This document shows, piece by piece, positions 1 through 8,261 of a stretch of 64,000 nt of DNA. The stretch spans positions 1,364,001 through 1,428,000 of the forward strand of contig NZ_CP031716.1 in assembly GCF_001696605.3 (NCBI RefSeq). Direction: 5' to 3'. Below the pieces are notes generated by a model. That model saw only the letters and a program-made list of their open reading frames with translations. It had not been told where the DNA came from and made no database searches. Position 1 is the first letter of the stretch, and the number at the start of each line of letters is the position of its first letter. The position numbers and the translations under genes are program-made. This DNA comes from Acinetobacter wuhouensis (GTDB lineage Bacteria; Pseudomonadota; Gammaproteobacteria; Pseudomonadales; Moraxellaceae).

Positions 1-1
1 T

Positions 2-1153
2 GGCGCTAAAGTCATTATTCAGGACGCTACAGGGACGGTGATCGGTACAGGAGTTGTCGATGAAAATGGTCAATTTGTAGTAACAGTATCACCTGCACTA
101 AGTTCTACAACTGCGGGTAAAATCGTGATCGAAGATGCTGCTGGCAATCAGTCTGAGGCTTTAGAAATAAAAGTTGGAACTGATACATTTGCCCCAGAGC
201 AACCTGTTGCAAAAGTTAATCCTGAAGGGACGGTCATTACTGGAACAGCAGAACCCAATAGTAAAATTACAGTTAATGATAGTAATAAGAAGGTGTTAGG
301 CACTGCGACAACCGATGCCAATGGAAATTATACGGTCACTTTGTCGACAGTTTTGACGGAAGATACGTCTGCAACTGTTTCTGCAACTGATGCTGCAGGA
401 AATGAGTCAAAAATCATTACTGTGACTGGAACTAAAGATGTAAGTGCTGATCCACCAAAGTTCACAAAAATTGATGATGATGTTGGCGATACCAAAGGAG
501 ATATTAAAAATAATACTTCGACTGATGATAAACGCCCAGTAATTACGGGCACAGGCGAAGCGGGTGCAACTGTAATTATTTATGATAATGGAAAGGCACT
601 AGGTAGTGTGATTGTGGATACTGATGGTAAGTGGTCATTTAGTTTTGAAAGCGACCTCAGTGTAGGAAGTCATAGTATTACAGCAGTTCAGACAGACAAA
701 TCAGGCAATACCAGTTTAGCCAGTGATGCTCGAACTTTTACTGTTGTAGAAACAGCAGTTGAAACAAATTCAGTAAATGGTGCTTCTTTAAATCATGATC
801 TTAGTGATACTATTGCTAACAGTACAGCGATTGGTATATCTTCGTCTCCTGTAACTGAACCAAGTAGTATTGCTCAGGTACTCGGAAATGTAGACGACAA
901 TACAAATGTTGTACATTCGTCAAGTACAGTAGACGTCGATGTGAATGATTTGATCTCGGTAAACACGTTTGATTCAGTAACAAGTCCGATTGATCAGGTG
1001 ATCGCCAATTCAATTCCGCAATCGGCTCAAGATCAAAGTTCGGATAATCCACGTCAGTTGACAACTACAAATAGTGATACAGTTCTTGGGCTTCCTATTA
1101 TACAGTCAGATACAATAGCTGATTTATTGAACCCTCAAGTGATCACATTCTAA
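2..1153 (+). CDS. Large Ig-repeat surface adhesin (Bap-like), C-terminal part only
   Basis: The reading frame is open from the first bases of the window, so this is the 3' end of a longer gene. It encodes serial bacterial Ig-like modules with the recurring pattern GTAEPNSKITV ... DANGNYTVTL ... ATDAAGNES, the hallmark of Bap/SiiE-type repeat adhesins that build biofilm and are exported by type I secretion. At least three modules are visible, followed by a Ser/Thr/Asp-rich, low-complexity tail of about 130 residues that ends in VITF. Such tails usually carry the type I secretion signal, but no RTX nonapeptides are present, so that is inference. A terminator follows 20 bases after the stop. The protein name is secure only at family level because the N-terminus is outside the window. 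Confidence 0.85.
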   Translation, partial: GAKVIIQDATGTVIGTGVVDENGQFVVTVSPALSSTTAGKIVIEDAAGNQSEALEIKVGTDTFAPEQPVAKVNPEGTVITGTAEPNSKITVNDSNKKVLGTATTDANGNYTVTLSTVLTEDTSATVSATDAAGNESKIITVTGTKDVSADPPKFTKIDDDVGDTKGDIKNNTSTDDKRPVITGTGEAGATVIIYDNGKALGSVIVDTDGKWSFSFESDLSVGSHSITAVQTDKSGNTSLASDARTFTVVETAVETNSVNGASLNHDLSDTIANSTAIGISSSPVTEPSSIAQVLGNVDDNTNVVHSSSTVDVDVNDLISVNTFDSVTSPIDQVIANSIPQSAQDQSSDNPRQLTTTNSDTVLGLPIIQSDTIADLLNPQVITF

Positions 1154-1172
1154 ATATAAAATATCGTAAATG

Positions 1173-1195
1173 AAGCACCTTCGGGTGCTTTTTTA
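1173..1195 (+). terminator. Intrinsic terminator of the Ig-repeat adhesin gene
   Basis: AAGCACC, a TTCG tetraloop and GGTGCTT form a perfect 7-bp stem that runs straight into a U tract. Confidence 0.9.
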
Positions 1196-1269
1196 TTGGG
1201 GCAGATTTGGTATAAAGTAAGCTGAATCAAGCAATCAATAATCAAAAAAGTTTTAGGATAAAATTCTTC

Positions 1270-4200
1270 ATGTCAGATTTAGATGTTCTACATCAACAGC
1301 AACTCACATCATTTAAAATCTCAGTCGATGCCGGTTCGAGTCTGAACTTTGTTTTTCAGCAGAATTCTATCCCTTTGATTCGTAACATCACTCTAAGCAG
1401 TAATAGTCGCATTGCTGAAACTAAGTTAATTATTCAAGCAAATCCTGAGTTTATTCAAAGTACAGAGATTAAAATTGCTGCAATTGAAGCAGAGCAGAGC
1501 ATTGCTTTGAATAATCCAAAATTACATTTTGATATTCATTATCTTTTAAACCTTTCTGAAAATATCAAAGCATCATTGTCTTTTAAATGGGTTGATTTAG
1601 AAGGAAAGATACTTGCAGAACAACAAGAAGAGATCGAGGTTTTAACTGTCGATACATGGGGCGGTGAGAAGCAACCCTTAGAGCTGTTAGCCAGTTTTTC
1701 ACAACCCAATGCTGCGTCTTTACTTCCGATTTTAAAGCGTGCCAGTGAATGGTTGAATGCGAAGCAATTGGGCAGTTTAAACGGCTATCAGGATAAAAAT
1801 AATGAACGAGTATTTAATCAAATTCAGGCAATTTGGCAGTCGCTGATTGAGCAAGACCTACACTATATTGTCAATCCTGCCAGCTATATCGAACATGGAC
1901 AACGCATCCGTTTTGCCAAACAAATTTTAGAAGAAAAAATGGCATGTTGTTTAGACACCACCATGTTAATGAGTTCACTTCTAGAGCAAATCGGGCTAGA
2001 TCCAATTGTCATGATGGTTCAAGGGCATAGTTTTATTGGAGTATGGTTGCAGGAAACACCAATTGTGGATGTTCTCATTGACGATATTCAAACCTTGCGT
2101 AAGTGTATGGAATTGGGTGCAATCACATTTATCGAAACTACATTGATCACTTCTAAAGGAAGTTTGAAACAGGCGATAGATGTTGCGAAAGAATACCTAA
2201 CAAATCCTGAAGAAATTGAAAAGTTTTATGTTGCCATTGATATTCGTCAAAGCCGTTTGCGTGGTGTTCGTCCGATCTCAACGCAGATTGATGTACAAAA
2301 GAATTTAGACACTGACGAAATTGAATGGACACAAGCTTCATTGCCTGAGTATGGTTTGACTGCAACGGATGAAAATGTTGCCACACGTGTGCAACGCTGG
2401 TTGAGACGATTACTTGATTTAAGTTTACGCAATAAATTACTCAATTTTAAAGATAATCGTCTGAGTATTCCTTTGCAGTGTTCAGAAAAAACATTGTCCT
2501 CATTAGAAGATGCATTAGCTGAGAATAAAGGATTTTTCTTTCATAGTGTGGATTATATTTCGTTTAAAGATGTGACTCGAGAGAATGAAGCACAGCATGT
2601 ACAAACTTATATTGATGAAAATTTATCACGTCAATTATTATTCAGTGGTTTAGACACGGACACTTTGAATAAGCGTTTGGTTGAGGTTTACCGTGCTTCA
2701 CGGACAGCTTTAGAAGAAGGTGGGGCGAATACTTTATTCTTAGCCATTGGATTTTTAGAATGGAAAGAATCTGAAAAGGCGCAGAAAACTTTTAAAGCAC
2801 CACTATTACTGATTCCTGTACGGATGACACGTGAGTCTGCAAAGTCAGGTTATCGACTGTGGATGTATGATGATGAACCTCGGTTTAATTCAACACTATT
2901 ACAATTACTTCGACAAGATTTTGAAATTGAAATTGCAGGTTTAGATCCTTTACCGCAAGATGATTCAGGCGTGGATGTCAATGCTGTCTTGCAACTGGTA
3001 CGCCGTGCTGTAATTAACATGAAAGGGTGGGAAGTCAAAGCAGAAGCGGCGATTGGTCAATTCTCATTTTCAAAATATTTAATGTGGCGTGATTTATCTT
3101 CACGTATGCAACAACTCAAAGAGCAAGCAGTGGTCAATCATTTGATAGAAACGCCACGCGAGCCATTTCAAAAGCGAGAGGCCTTTCCGCATCCGACAGA
3201 ATTAGATAAAAAATATCAGCCTCAGCAATTATTTACGCCATTGTCATCAGATTCTTCACAACTTGCAGCGGTGATGTCAGCCGCTTTGGGACGTACTTTT
3301 GTGCTATCTGGGCCACCCGGAACAGGTAAGTCGCAAACCATTACCAATATGGTGGCGCAATGTTTGGCAGATGGTAAATCGGTACTGTTCGTTTCAGAGA
3401 AGATGGCAGCCTTAGATGTGGTCTATCGTCGTTTAAATCAGATAGGTTTAGGGCATTTGTGTTTACAATTACATTCAGCCAAAGCACAGAAAATTGAAGT
3501 TTTAGATCAATTACGTGAACGTGCCGAAAATAATAACAATCCTTATGCGATTGAACAAAAACAGACTTTAGAAGAATGGCAACACTTATCCCAACAGTTG
3601 GTCAATAGTCGTGATGATCTAAATCAACATGTCGCTGTTTTACATCAACAACATCCAATAGGTTGGAGTTTGTTTGATGCGATGAGTGAGGAACTGTTGC
3701 ATCGTGATGTGGTGAATTTACGTTTCAATCTTGATATTCAGAAAGTTAATGAATCATCACGGTCTCAACTGAAAGAACTTGTGGCAAAAGCAACTTTGCA
3801 ATACCAACAAATTTCGCCTACAGCAATCGAGACATTGAGCGGTTTTGCGGATGGTGCAAGCTCGAATATTTGGAATTTGGCTTGGCAAGATCAATATTTG
3901 CAAGTTCAGCAAAATTTCGCTGACATTGTCAAAAAGCTCCAAATGACAGCCCAAGCTTGGCAAGATATTTGCCAGTTTTCGCAAGCTGAAAATTTACAAC
4001 AAGCTCAGGCAGATTTAGCAATTTATCAGCAGCTTAAACAATTCACGCAACAGCATGATTTAAAGTTATTAAAAATTCTAGATACCATTGATATTCGTCA
4101 AATTTCAGATGCTAAAACTATTTGTGAGGAGATTTCAAAGAATCGTACGCGATTGATTTTTAAATATGATCCAACCATTTTCCAAGCAGATTTAAAGCAA

Positions 4201-6423
4201 ATCGAGTTTAAATGGCGAGAGGCTTCAGCCAAGTTCTGGCCGTGGTCTTGGTTTGGAAAATTTCAGCTGAGAAACTTAATCCGAAGTTATCAAACTGAAA
4301 AACAAAAGCCGTCATCTACAGTGGTGGACAATGATTTACCGATTTTGATTTACTTACAGAATCATCAACAGCAATTTGCTACAATTGAAAATAGCCTAAG
4401 CAAAAGCTTGGAGCAATATTGGCAAGGGGATAAAACTGATTGGGTTCAGTTTGAAAATATTGAAAAAGCGTGGTCACAGCTAAAAAATCAATTGGCGACA
4501 CGTATTCCAGATATTCAAATTCTCCGTCAAGCTGTGGATTTTGCCAATCAGCATGAACTTATTGAGCTAAATCAACAAATTCAATCGCTTGATGAAATCT
4601 ATTCACAATTCTTACCCGATCTACATATACAAACTGAAAGTTTAAAAGCATATTCACAAATTGCTTTTAATTCGTTACTTGTACGTCAAACGCAATTACA
4701 AACAGTGACAGGTGAATGGCGTCATTGGTTGAATTGGCAAGCTTTAAAAACTGATCTGAAACAACAAGGTTTAGCAAGTTTTGCTGATCATTTACAAGTA
4801 GTTGATAAGTTTACACAACAAGATGCGGTTCAATTGTTAGATGTGAATCTTGCACGACAATTTATTATTCAACAATTTAGTTTACATCCTGAGTTAAATC
4901 AGTTTAATGGTGAGTTACAACAACAGAAAATCCAAAAATTCTCTGAACAAGATCAAGCACATCAGAAGTTTGCCAGCGAAGAAATTACCCGTCGTTGGCA
5001 TAAGATTTTTGAAAATCCAGACGAATTCAAGAAACAGTGGGCTTTACTCAATAAAGAATTAGGCAAAAAGCGTCGCCACATCCCTGTACGTGAGTTAATT
5101 AAACAAATTCCAGATGTGATTACAGGCTTAAAACCGTGTATGTTGATGAGTCCGTTATCCGTTGCGCAATATCTCGATCCAGATTCAACCTTTGATGTGG
5201 TAATTTTTGACGAAGCCTCACAGATTCCAGTGTGGGATGCAATCGGTGCATTGGCACGTGGACAGCAGTCGATCGTGGTTGGAGACAATAAGCAAATGCC
5301 ACCGACCAGTTTCTTTGGCAAAGGTGATACCGAAGAAGTCGATGAAGAGGTGACGGAAGATTTAGAAAGCATTTTGGATGAATGTTTGGCAGCTCAATTG
5401 CCTGAGTTGGTGCTGAATTGGCACTATCGCAGCCGTTATGAAAGCTTGATTCAGTTCAGTAACCAAAAATATTATAAAGGTGAATTACTCACATTCCCTG
5501 CACCTGTTGCCAAAGATACCGCGATTCAATTGCATGCTGTACAAGGCATCTATGATAAAGGTGATACACGTACCAATAAGGCAGAAGCGCAAGCCATTGT
5601 CGAATTTATTATTCAACATTTACAACAACAGTTAAATGCTGAATATAAGCAAACAGTTGGTGTGGTAACGTTCAATATTACCCAACAAAAACTCATTGAA
5701 GATTTGTTAGATAATGAATTGGCAAATCATCCTGAATTAGAAGCACTCAGTCGAGAAGGCTTTGAGCCTTTGTTTGTTAAGAACTTAGAAAATGTGCAAG
5801 GGGATGAGCGAGATATTATTATTTTCTCAATCACTTATGCGCCAGACCAAAACGGTAAATTGTTAATGAATTTTGGTGCGTTGAATCGCCAAGGTGGACA
5901 GCGCCGTCTAAATGTTGCGATTACCCGTGCACGACAAGGTTTACATGTCTTTTCAACGTTGACACCTGAGCAGATTGATTTATCGCGTACCAGTAGTGAA
6001 GGTGTTCGTGACTTGAAAGATTTCCTAAGTTTTGCCAAGACAGGTCAAATGCCATATTACGCCCAGAGCACTGAAAAAGTAAAATCTAAAGACGAGTTTA
6101 TGCTGTATTTAAAACAACAACTTGAGAAACACGGTTGGACGGTTGATTTGGCTGTAGGCAGTGGTGATAGTCGTATCGATCTAGCGATTCAACATCCTGA
6201 AATTTCTGGTCAATATCTCACTGGAATATTGGTCGATGGTGATGACTACGCCAAAGCGGCAACTGCCCGAGACCGTGATCAGTTACGTCCAACAGTTTTA
6301 AAAGGGCTGGGTTGGAAAATTATTCAGCTTTGGACAGTGGAATGGTGGCTTGATCCAAATGGGAATTTAGAAAAGTTAAATCAGCAACTAGAAACTCTGA
6401 AGCAGTTGCAGAACGTGTCTTAA
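1270..6423 (+). CDS. Giant SF1 helicase with transglutaminase-like N-terminus and Vsr-like nuclease C-terminus (DUF4011/DUF3320 class)
   Basis: This 1717-residue protein belongs to the COG1112 superfamily I helicases. Visible blocks in order: a transglutaminase-like segment with Cys226/Cys227, His253 (QGHSF) and Asp267 (VDV) spaced like a Cys-His-Asp triad; a DUF4011-type segment with RRLLDLSLRNKLLNF; Walker A GPPGTGKS at 681-688; a long Gln-rich, probably coiled-coil insert; Walker B DEAS from 1314; GDNKQMPP; VQGDERD; and LNVAITRAR. The last 120 residues resemble a Vsr/DUF559 restriction-like fold, with RIDLAI (Asp1637), VDGDDY, ARDRDQLR and LGWKIIQLWTVEWW. The known family acts on nucleic acids and members occur in antiviral loci. 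The gene stands alone between two terminators, so a defence role here is inference. Only a poor ribosome binding site precedes the ATG. Confidence 0.85.
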   Translation: MSDLDVLHQQQLTSFKISVDAGSSLNFVFQQNSIPLIRNITLSSNSRIAETKLIIQANPEFIQSTEIKIAAIEAEQSIALNNPKLHFDIHYLLNLSENIKASLSFKWVDLEGKILAEQQEEIEVLTVDTWGGEKQPLELLASFSQPNAASLLPILKRASEWLNAKQLGSLNGYQDKNNERVFNQIQAIWQSLIEQDLHYIVNPASYIEHGQRIRFAKQILEEKMACCLDTTMLMSSLLEQIGLDPIVMMVQGHSFIGVWLQETPIVDVLIDDIQTLRKCMELGAITFIETTLITSKGSLKQAIDVAKEYLTNPEEIEKFYVAIDIRQSRLRGVRPISTQIDVQKNLDTDEIEWTQASLPEYGLTATDENVATRVQRWLRRLLDLSLRNKLLNFKDNRLSIPLQCSEKTLSSLEDALAENKGFFFHSVDYISFKDVTRENEAQHVQTYIDENLSRQLLFSGLDTDTLNKRLVEVYRASRTALEEGGANTLFLAIGFLEWKESEKAQKTFKAPLLLIPVRMTRESAKSGYRLWMYDDEPRFNSTLLQLLRQDFEIEIAGLDPLPQDDSGVDVNAVLQLVRRAVINMKGWEVKAEAAIGQFSFSKYLMWRDLSSRMQQLKEQAVVNHLIETPREPFQKREAFPHPTELDKKYQPQQLFTPLSSDSSQLAAVMSAALGRTFVLSGPPGTGKSQTITNMVAQCLADGKSVLFVSEKMAALDVVYRRLNQIGLGHLCLQLHSAKAQKIEVLDQLRERAENNNNPYAIEQKQTLEEWQHLSQQLVNSRDDLNQHVAVLHQQHPIGWSLFDAMSEELLHRDVVNLRFNLDIQKVNESSRSQLKELVAKATLQYQQISPTAIETLSGFADGASSNIWNLAWQDQYLQVQQNFADIVKKLQMTAQAWQDICQFSQAENLQQAQADLAIYQQLKQFTQQHDLKLLKILDTIDIRQISDAKTICEEISKNRTRLIFKYDPTIFQADLKQIEFKWREASAKFWPWSWFGKFQLRNLIRSYQTEKQKPSSTVVDNDLPILIYLQNHQQQFATIENSLSKSLEQYWQGDKTDWVQFENIEKAWSQLKNQLATRIPDIQILRQAVDFANQHELIELNQQIQSLDEIYSQFLPDLHIQTESLKAYSQIAFNSLLVRQTQLQTVTGEWRHWLNWQALKTDLKQQGLASFADHLQVVDKFTQQDAVQLLDVNLARQFIIQQFSLHPELNQFNGELQQQKIQKFSEQDQAHQKFASEEITRRWHKIFENPDEFKKQWALLNKELGKKRRHIPVRELIKQIPDVITGLKPCMLMSPLSVAQYLDPDSTFDVVIFDEASQIPVWDAIGALARGQQSIVVGDNKQMPPTSFFGKGDTEEVDEEVTEDLESILDECLAAQLPELVLNWHYRSRYESLIQFSNQKYYKGELLTFPAPVAKDTAIQLHAVQGIYDKGDTRTNKAEAQAIVEFIIQHLQQQLNAEYKQTVGVVTFNITQQKLIEDLLDNELANHPELEALSREGFEPLFVKNLENVQGDERDIIIFSITYAPDQNGKLLMNFGALNRQGGQRRLNVAITRARQGLHVFSTLTPEQIDLSRTSSEGVRDLKDFLSFAKTGQMPYYAQSTEKVKSKDEFMLYLKQQLEKHGWTVDLAVGSGDSRIDLAIQHPEISGQYLTGILVDGDDYAKAATARDRDQLRPTVLKGLGWKIIQLWTVEWWLDPNGNLEKLNQQLETLKQLQNVS

Positions 6424-6438
6424 TCTATTTTCGTGGAG

Positions 6439-6462
6439 AATCCCTCAAATGAGGGATTTTTT
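6439..6462 (+). terminator. Intrinsic terminator of the helicase-nuclease gene
   Basis: AATCCCTC and GAGGGATT pair around a 4-nt loop and are followed by a U run. Confidence 0.9.
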
Positions 6463-6520
6463 AGTTTTAAATGTTAGTTTTATTAATGTATCTATTTAAT
6501 TTTTATAAATAAAAAACCTT

Positions 6521-6548
6521 AAAATACCCAATTCTAGGTATTTTTTTT
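6521..6548 (+). promoter_or_regulatory. Inverted repeat with 18-nt core shared with the tpsA leader
   Basis: AAAATACC and GGTATTTT form an 8-bp stem with a U-rich tail, so it could act as a second terminator. The core ATACCCAATTCTAGGTAT (6524-6541) matches 16 of 18 bases of the element at 8181-8198 upstream of tpsA. The sharing makes a regulator site or an RNA element as likely as a terminator. Confidence 0.5.
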
Positions 6549-6594
6549 GGCAATGAATTTTGCTTAAATCTTAGATGCTTTAGTGGCGACAAAA

Positions 6595-6636
6595 ATATAT
6601 GTCATGGGGGTAAAGGATTTTCCCTATGACATATAT
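6595..6636 (+). promoter_or_regulatory. Long inverted repeat upstream of the sulfotransferase gene
   Basis: Arms 6595-6609 and 6622-6636 match over 15 bases with a single G/A difference (ATATATGTCATGGGG against ATATATGTCATAGGG). The loop is 12 nt. There is no U tail, so it is not a standard terminator. It may be an operator or a leader hairpin. Confidence 0.5.
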
Positions 6637-6645
6637 GATTTCTTT

Positions 6646-6658
6646 TGTACTCTGTACA
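6646..6658 (+). promoter_or_regulatory. Short inverted repeat TGTAC-TCT-GTACA
   Basis: A perfect 5-bp inverted repeat about 47 nt before the chosen sulfotransferase start. It could be an operator half-site pair. Function is unknown. Confidence 0.3.
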
Positions 6659-6704
6659 TTTTAATTTTTGACTTGTGATTATATTCATAAGTTTGGGGGT
6701 AGGT

Positions 6705-7511
6705 GTGAGCAAGCAAGACAATAAAACATTTCATTTTATCGCTGGGCTACCACGTTCAGGTACGACATTACTTTCTGCAATTTTATCTCAAAACCCAAAG
6801 TTCCATGCGGGCATGTCAAGTCCAGTTGCAATCTTGTCGAGCAATTTGATAGATAGCCTTTCGGTCGGAACTGAGTTTGATGGTGTTGTGAGCCGTGAAA
6901 CTCGCCGTGACTTAGTTAAAGGATTATTTACCAATTATTATAAAAACAACCCACAATCGGTGGTTTTCGATACCAATCGCATGTGGTGCGCCCGTATGCA
7001 ATTGGTTAAAGATGTTTTTCCTAAAGCAAAAGTGATTGCTTGCGTGCGTGATGTTGCATGGGTGATGGATAGTCTAGAAAGGCTATATCGGGCGAATCCT
7101 TATGAAAATACAAAACTTTTTGCTCATGCAGAAAAAGGAACGGTATATACCCGAACAGAAGCCTTGTTGAGTGGCAATCGTTTGCTTGGATATTCACTGT
7201 CAGCGGTTAAGGATGCTTTTTACGGAGAGCATGCAAGTTCTGTATTGTTAGTTGATTATGATTTATTGGTCGCTGAACCTGAAAAAGTGATGCGTTTGAT
7301 TTACTCATTTATCGGTGAAGAGTGGTTCGAGCATGACTTTACTCGATTAAGTTATTCTGCGGAAGTATTTGACCGTGTTCATGGAATACCTGGCATGCAT
7401 ACAGTAAAAGCTAAGATTGAGCTGAATCAGCGTAAAAGTATTCTGCCACCAGATTTGTTTGAACGTTGCCATAAATTATCTTTTTGGCAGCAGTTAAAAT
7501 CGAAGCCATAA
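6705..7511 (+). CDS. PAPS-dependent sulfotransferase family protein
   Basis: This should transfer the sulfuryl group of PAPS to a hydroxyl of an acceptor. The PAPS 5'-phosphosulfate loop GLPRSGTT lies at residues 14-21, directly after the first beta strand (FHFIA). A 3'-phosphate region, ACVRDVAWVMDS, follows about 105 residues on. The length, 268 residues, fits small bacterial sulfotransferases of the group that includes RaxST and resembles tyrosylprotein sulfotransferases. I prefer the GTG at 6705, with GGGGG five bases upstream, over an upstream GTG at 6675 that lacks a ribosome binding site. The next gene makes PAPS, and two-partner secretion genes follow in the same direction. The acceptor is unknown; a protein or glycan of the neighbouring adhesin is an inference from context. 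Confidence 0.85.
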   Translation: MSKQDNKTFHFIAGLPRSGTTLLSAILSQNPKFHAGMSSPVAILSSNLIDSLSVGTEFDGVVSRETRRDLVKGLFTNYYKNNPQSVVFDTNRMWCARMQLVKDVFPKAKVIACVRDVAWVMDSLERLYRANPYENTKLFAHAEKGTVYTRTEALLSGNRLLGYSLSAVKDAFYGEHASSVLLVDYDLLVAEPEKVMRLIYSFIGEEWFEHDFTRLSYSAEVFDRVHGIPGMHTVKAKIELNQRKSILPPDLFERCHKLSFWQQLKSKP

Positions 7512-7552
7512 AATCAAAGACGTAGTGTGCTGAATCAATCATCAAGCAAATC

Positions 7553-8095
7553 ATGAGCCAAATGACGATGCAAAAATTAAAAAAAGGGAAAACGATTTGG
7601 CTCATGGGGCTAAGTGGTGCGGGGAAAAGTACGATTGCGCAGTGCTTGATTGAAAAATTACGTGCAACACAACAGATTTGTTTTGGCTTAGATGGAGATC
7701 AATTACGCGCAGGTTTAAACCGAAATCTAGGTTTTTCTGAGCAAGATCGTAGTGAGAACTTAAGACGAGCTGCTGAACTTTGCAAGTTACTCAATCATGA
7801 TGGTATCACTGTAGTTGCTGCTTTTATTACACCATTGGAAAAAGATAGAACCCTGTTAAAAAGTATCATTGGCGCTGAGGATTTTTTTGAAATTCATATT
7901 GCGACACCGCTCGAAGTGTGTGAGCAACGTGATGTCAAAGGTTTATATCAAAAAGCGCGCTTAGGTTTAATTGAAAATTTCACAGGGATTACGGCAAGTT
8001 ATGAAGTACCTCAGTCGCCTTTTTTGACGATAAATACAGTAGGTCTAGATGTAGATCAGTGTGCAATTCAAATCTTAAATAAAATATTCATTTGA
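7553..8095 (+). CDS. cysC: Adenylylsulfate (APS) kinase
   Basis: It phosphorylates APS to PAPS with ATP in the cytoplasm. Walker A GLSGAGKS is at residues 19-26. The APS-binding signatures DGDQLRAGL, LGFSEQDRSENLRR and DVKGLYQKA with NFTGI are all intact. The position of the phospho-serine of the E. coli enzyme reads ITP instead of ISP here. At 180 residues it is a stand-alone CysC, not fused to ATP sulfurylase, and no cysDN lies in the window. It starts 41 nt after the sulfotransferase stop and is probably co-transcribed. This argues that it supplies PAPS to that enzyme rather than to sulfate assimilation. The start is not marked by a strong ribosome binding site; ATGs at 7562 and 7568 are alternatives. 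Confidence 0.92.
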   Translation: MSQMTMQKLKKGKTIWLMGLSGAGKSTIAQCLIEKLRATQQICFGLDGDQLRAGLNRNLGFSEQDRSENLRRAAELCKLLNHDGITVVAAFITPLEKDRTLLKSIIGAEDFFEIHIATPLEVCEQRDVKGLYQKARLGLIENFTGITASYEVPQSPFLTINTVGLDVDQCAIQILNKIFI

Positions 8096-8101
8096 AATTT
8101 T

Positions 8102-8116
8102 AACTACTGTGTAGTT
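8102..8116 (+). promoter_or_regulatory. Inverted repeat AACTAC-TGT-GTAGTT after cysC
   Basis: A perfect 6-bp stem with a 3-nt loop, 6 nt after the cysC stop. No U tract follows, so it would be a weak terminator at most. Confidence 0.3.
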
Positions 8117-8130
8117 TGCCTAATTTCTTA

Positions 8131-8146
8131 ATTAAACATGTTTAAT
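8131..8146 (+). promoter_or_regulatory. Perfect 16-bp palindrome upstream of tpsA
   Basis: ATTAAACATGTTTAAT reads the same on both strands. It lies 115 nt before the tpsA start, in the region expected to hold its promoter, and is a good operator candidate. Confidence 0.45.
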
Positions 8147-8180
8147 AAGTATTTAATTTATAAGTAAAATAAGTATAAAA

Positions 8181-8198
8181 ATACCTAATTCCAGGTAT
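8181..8198 (+). promoter_or_regulatory. Second copy of the shared 18-nt inverted-repeat motif
   Basis: ATACCTAATTCCAGGTAT has 6-bp arms around a 6-nt centre. It matches the element at 6524-6541 in 16 of 18 positions and sits 63 nt before the tpsA ATG. Both differences are C/T changes near the centre of the motif. Confidence 0.5.
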
Positions 8199-8200
8199 AT

Positions 8201-8208
8201 CCCCCCCC
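8201..8208 (+). repeat. Poly-C tract (C8) upstream of tpsA
   Basis: Eight consecutive C residues in very AT-rich sequence, directly after the 18-nt motif and 53 nt before the adhesin start. Homopolymer C tracts at such positions can slip during replication. Confidence 0.6.
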
Positions 8209-8261
8209 TATGTATCTTTGATCAAATAGGAAAGAATTTTTTAATATTTTATGGGGTTTTT

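Noticed and set aside
4962..5372. 136-codon ORF antisense to the helicase gene
   Set aside because: It has no family likeness, lies wholly inside a gene with intact helicase motifs, and its composition is that of an antisense shadow.
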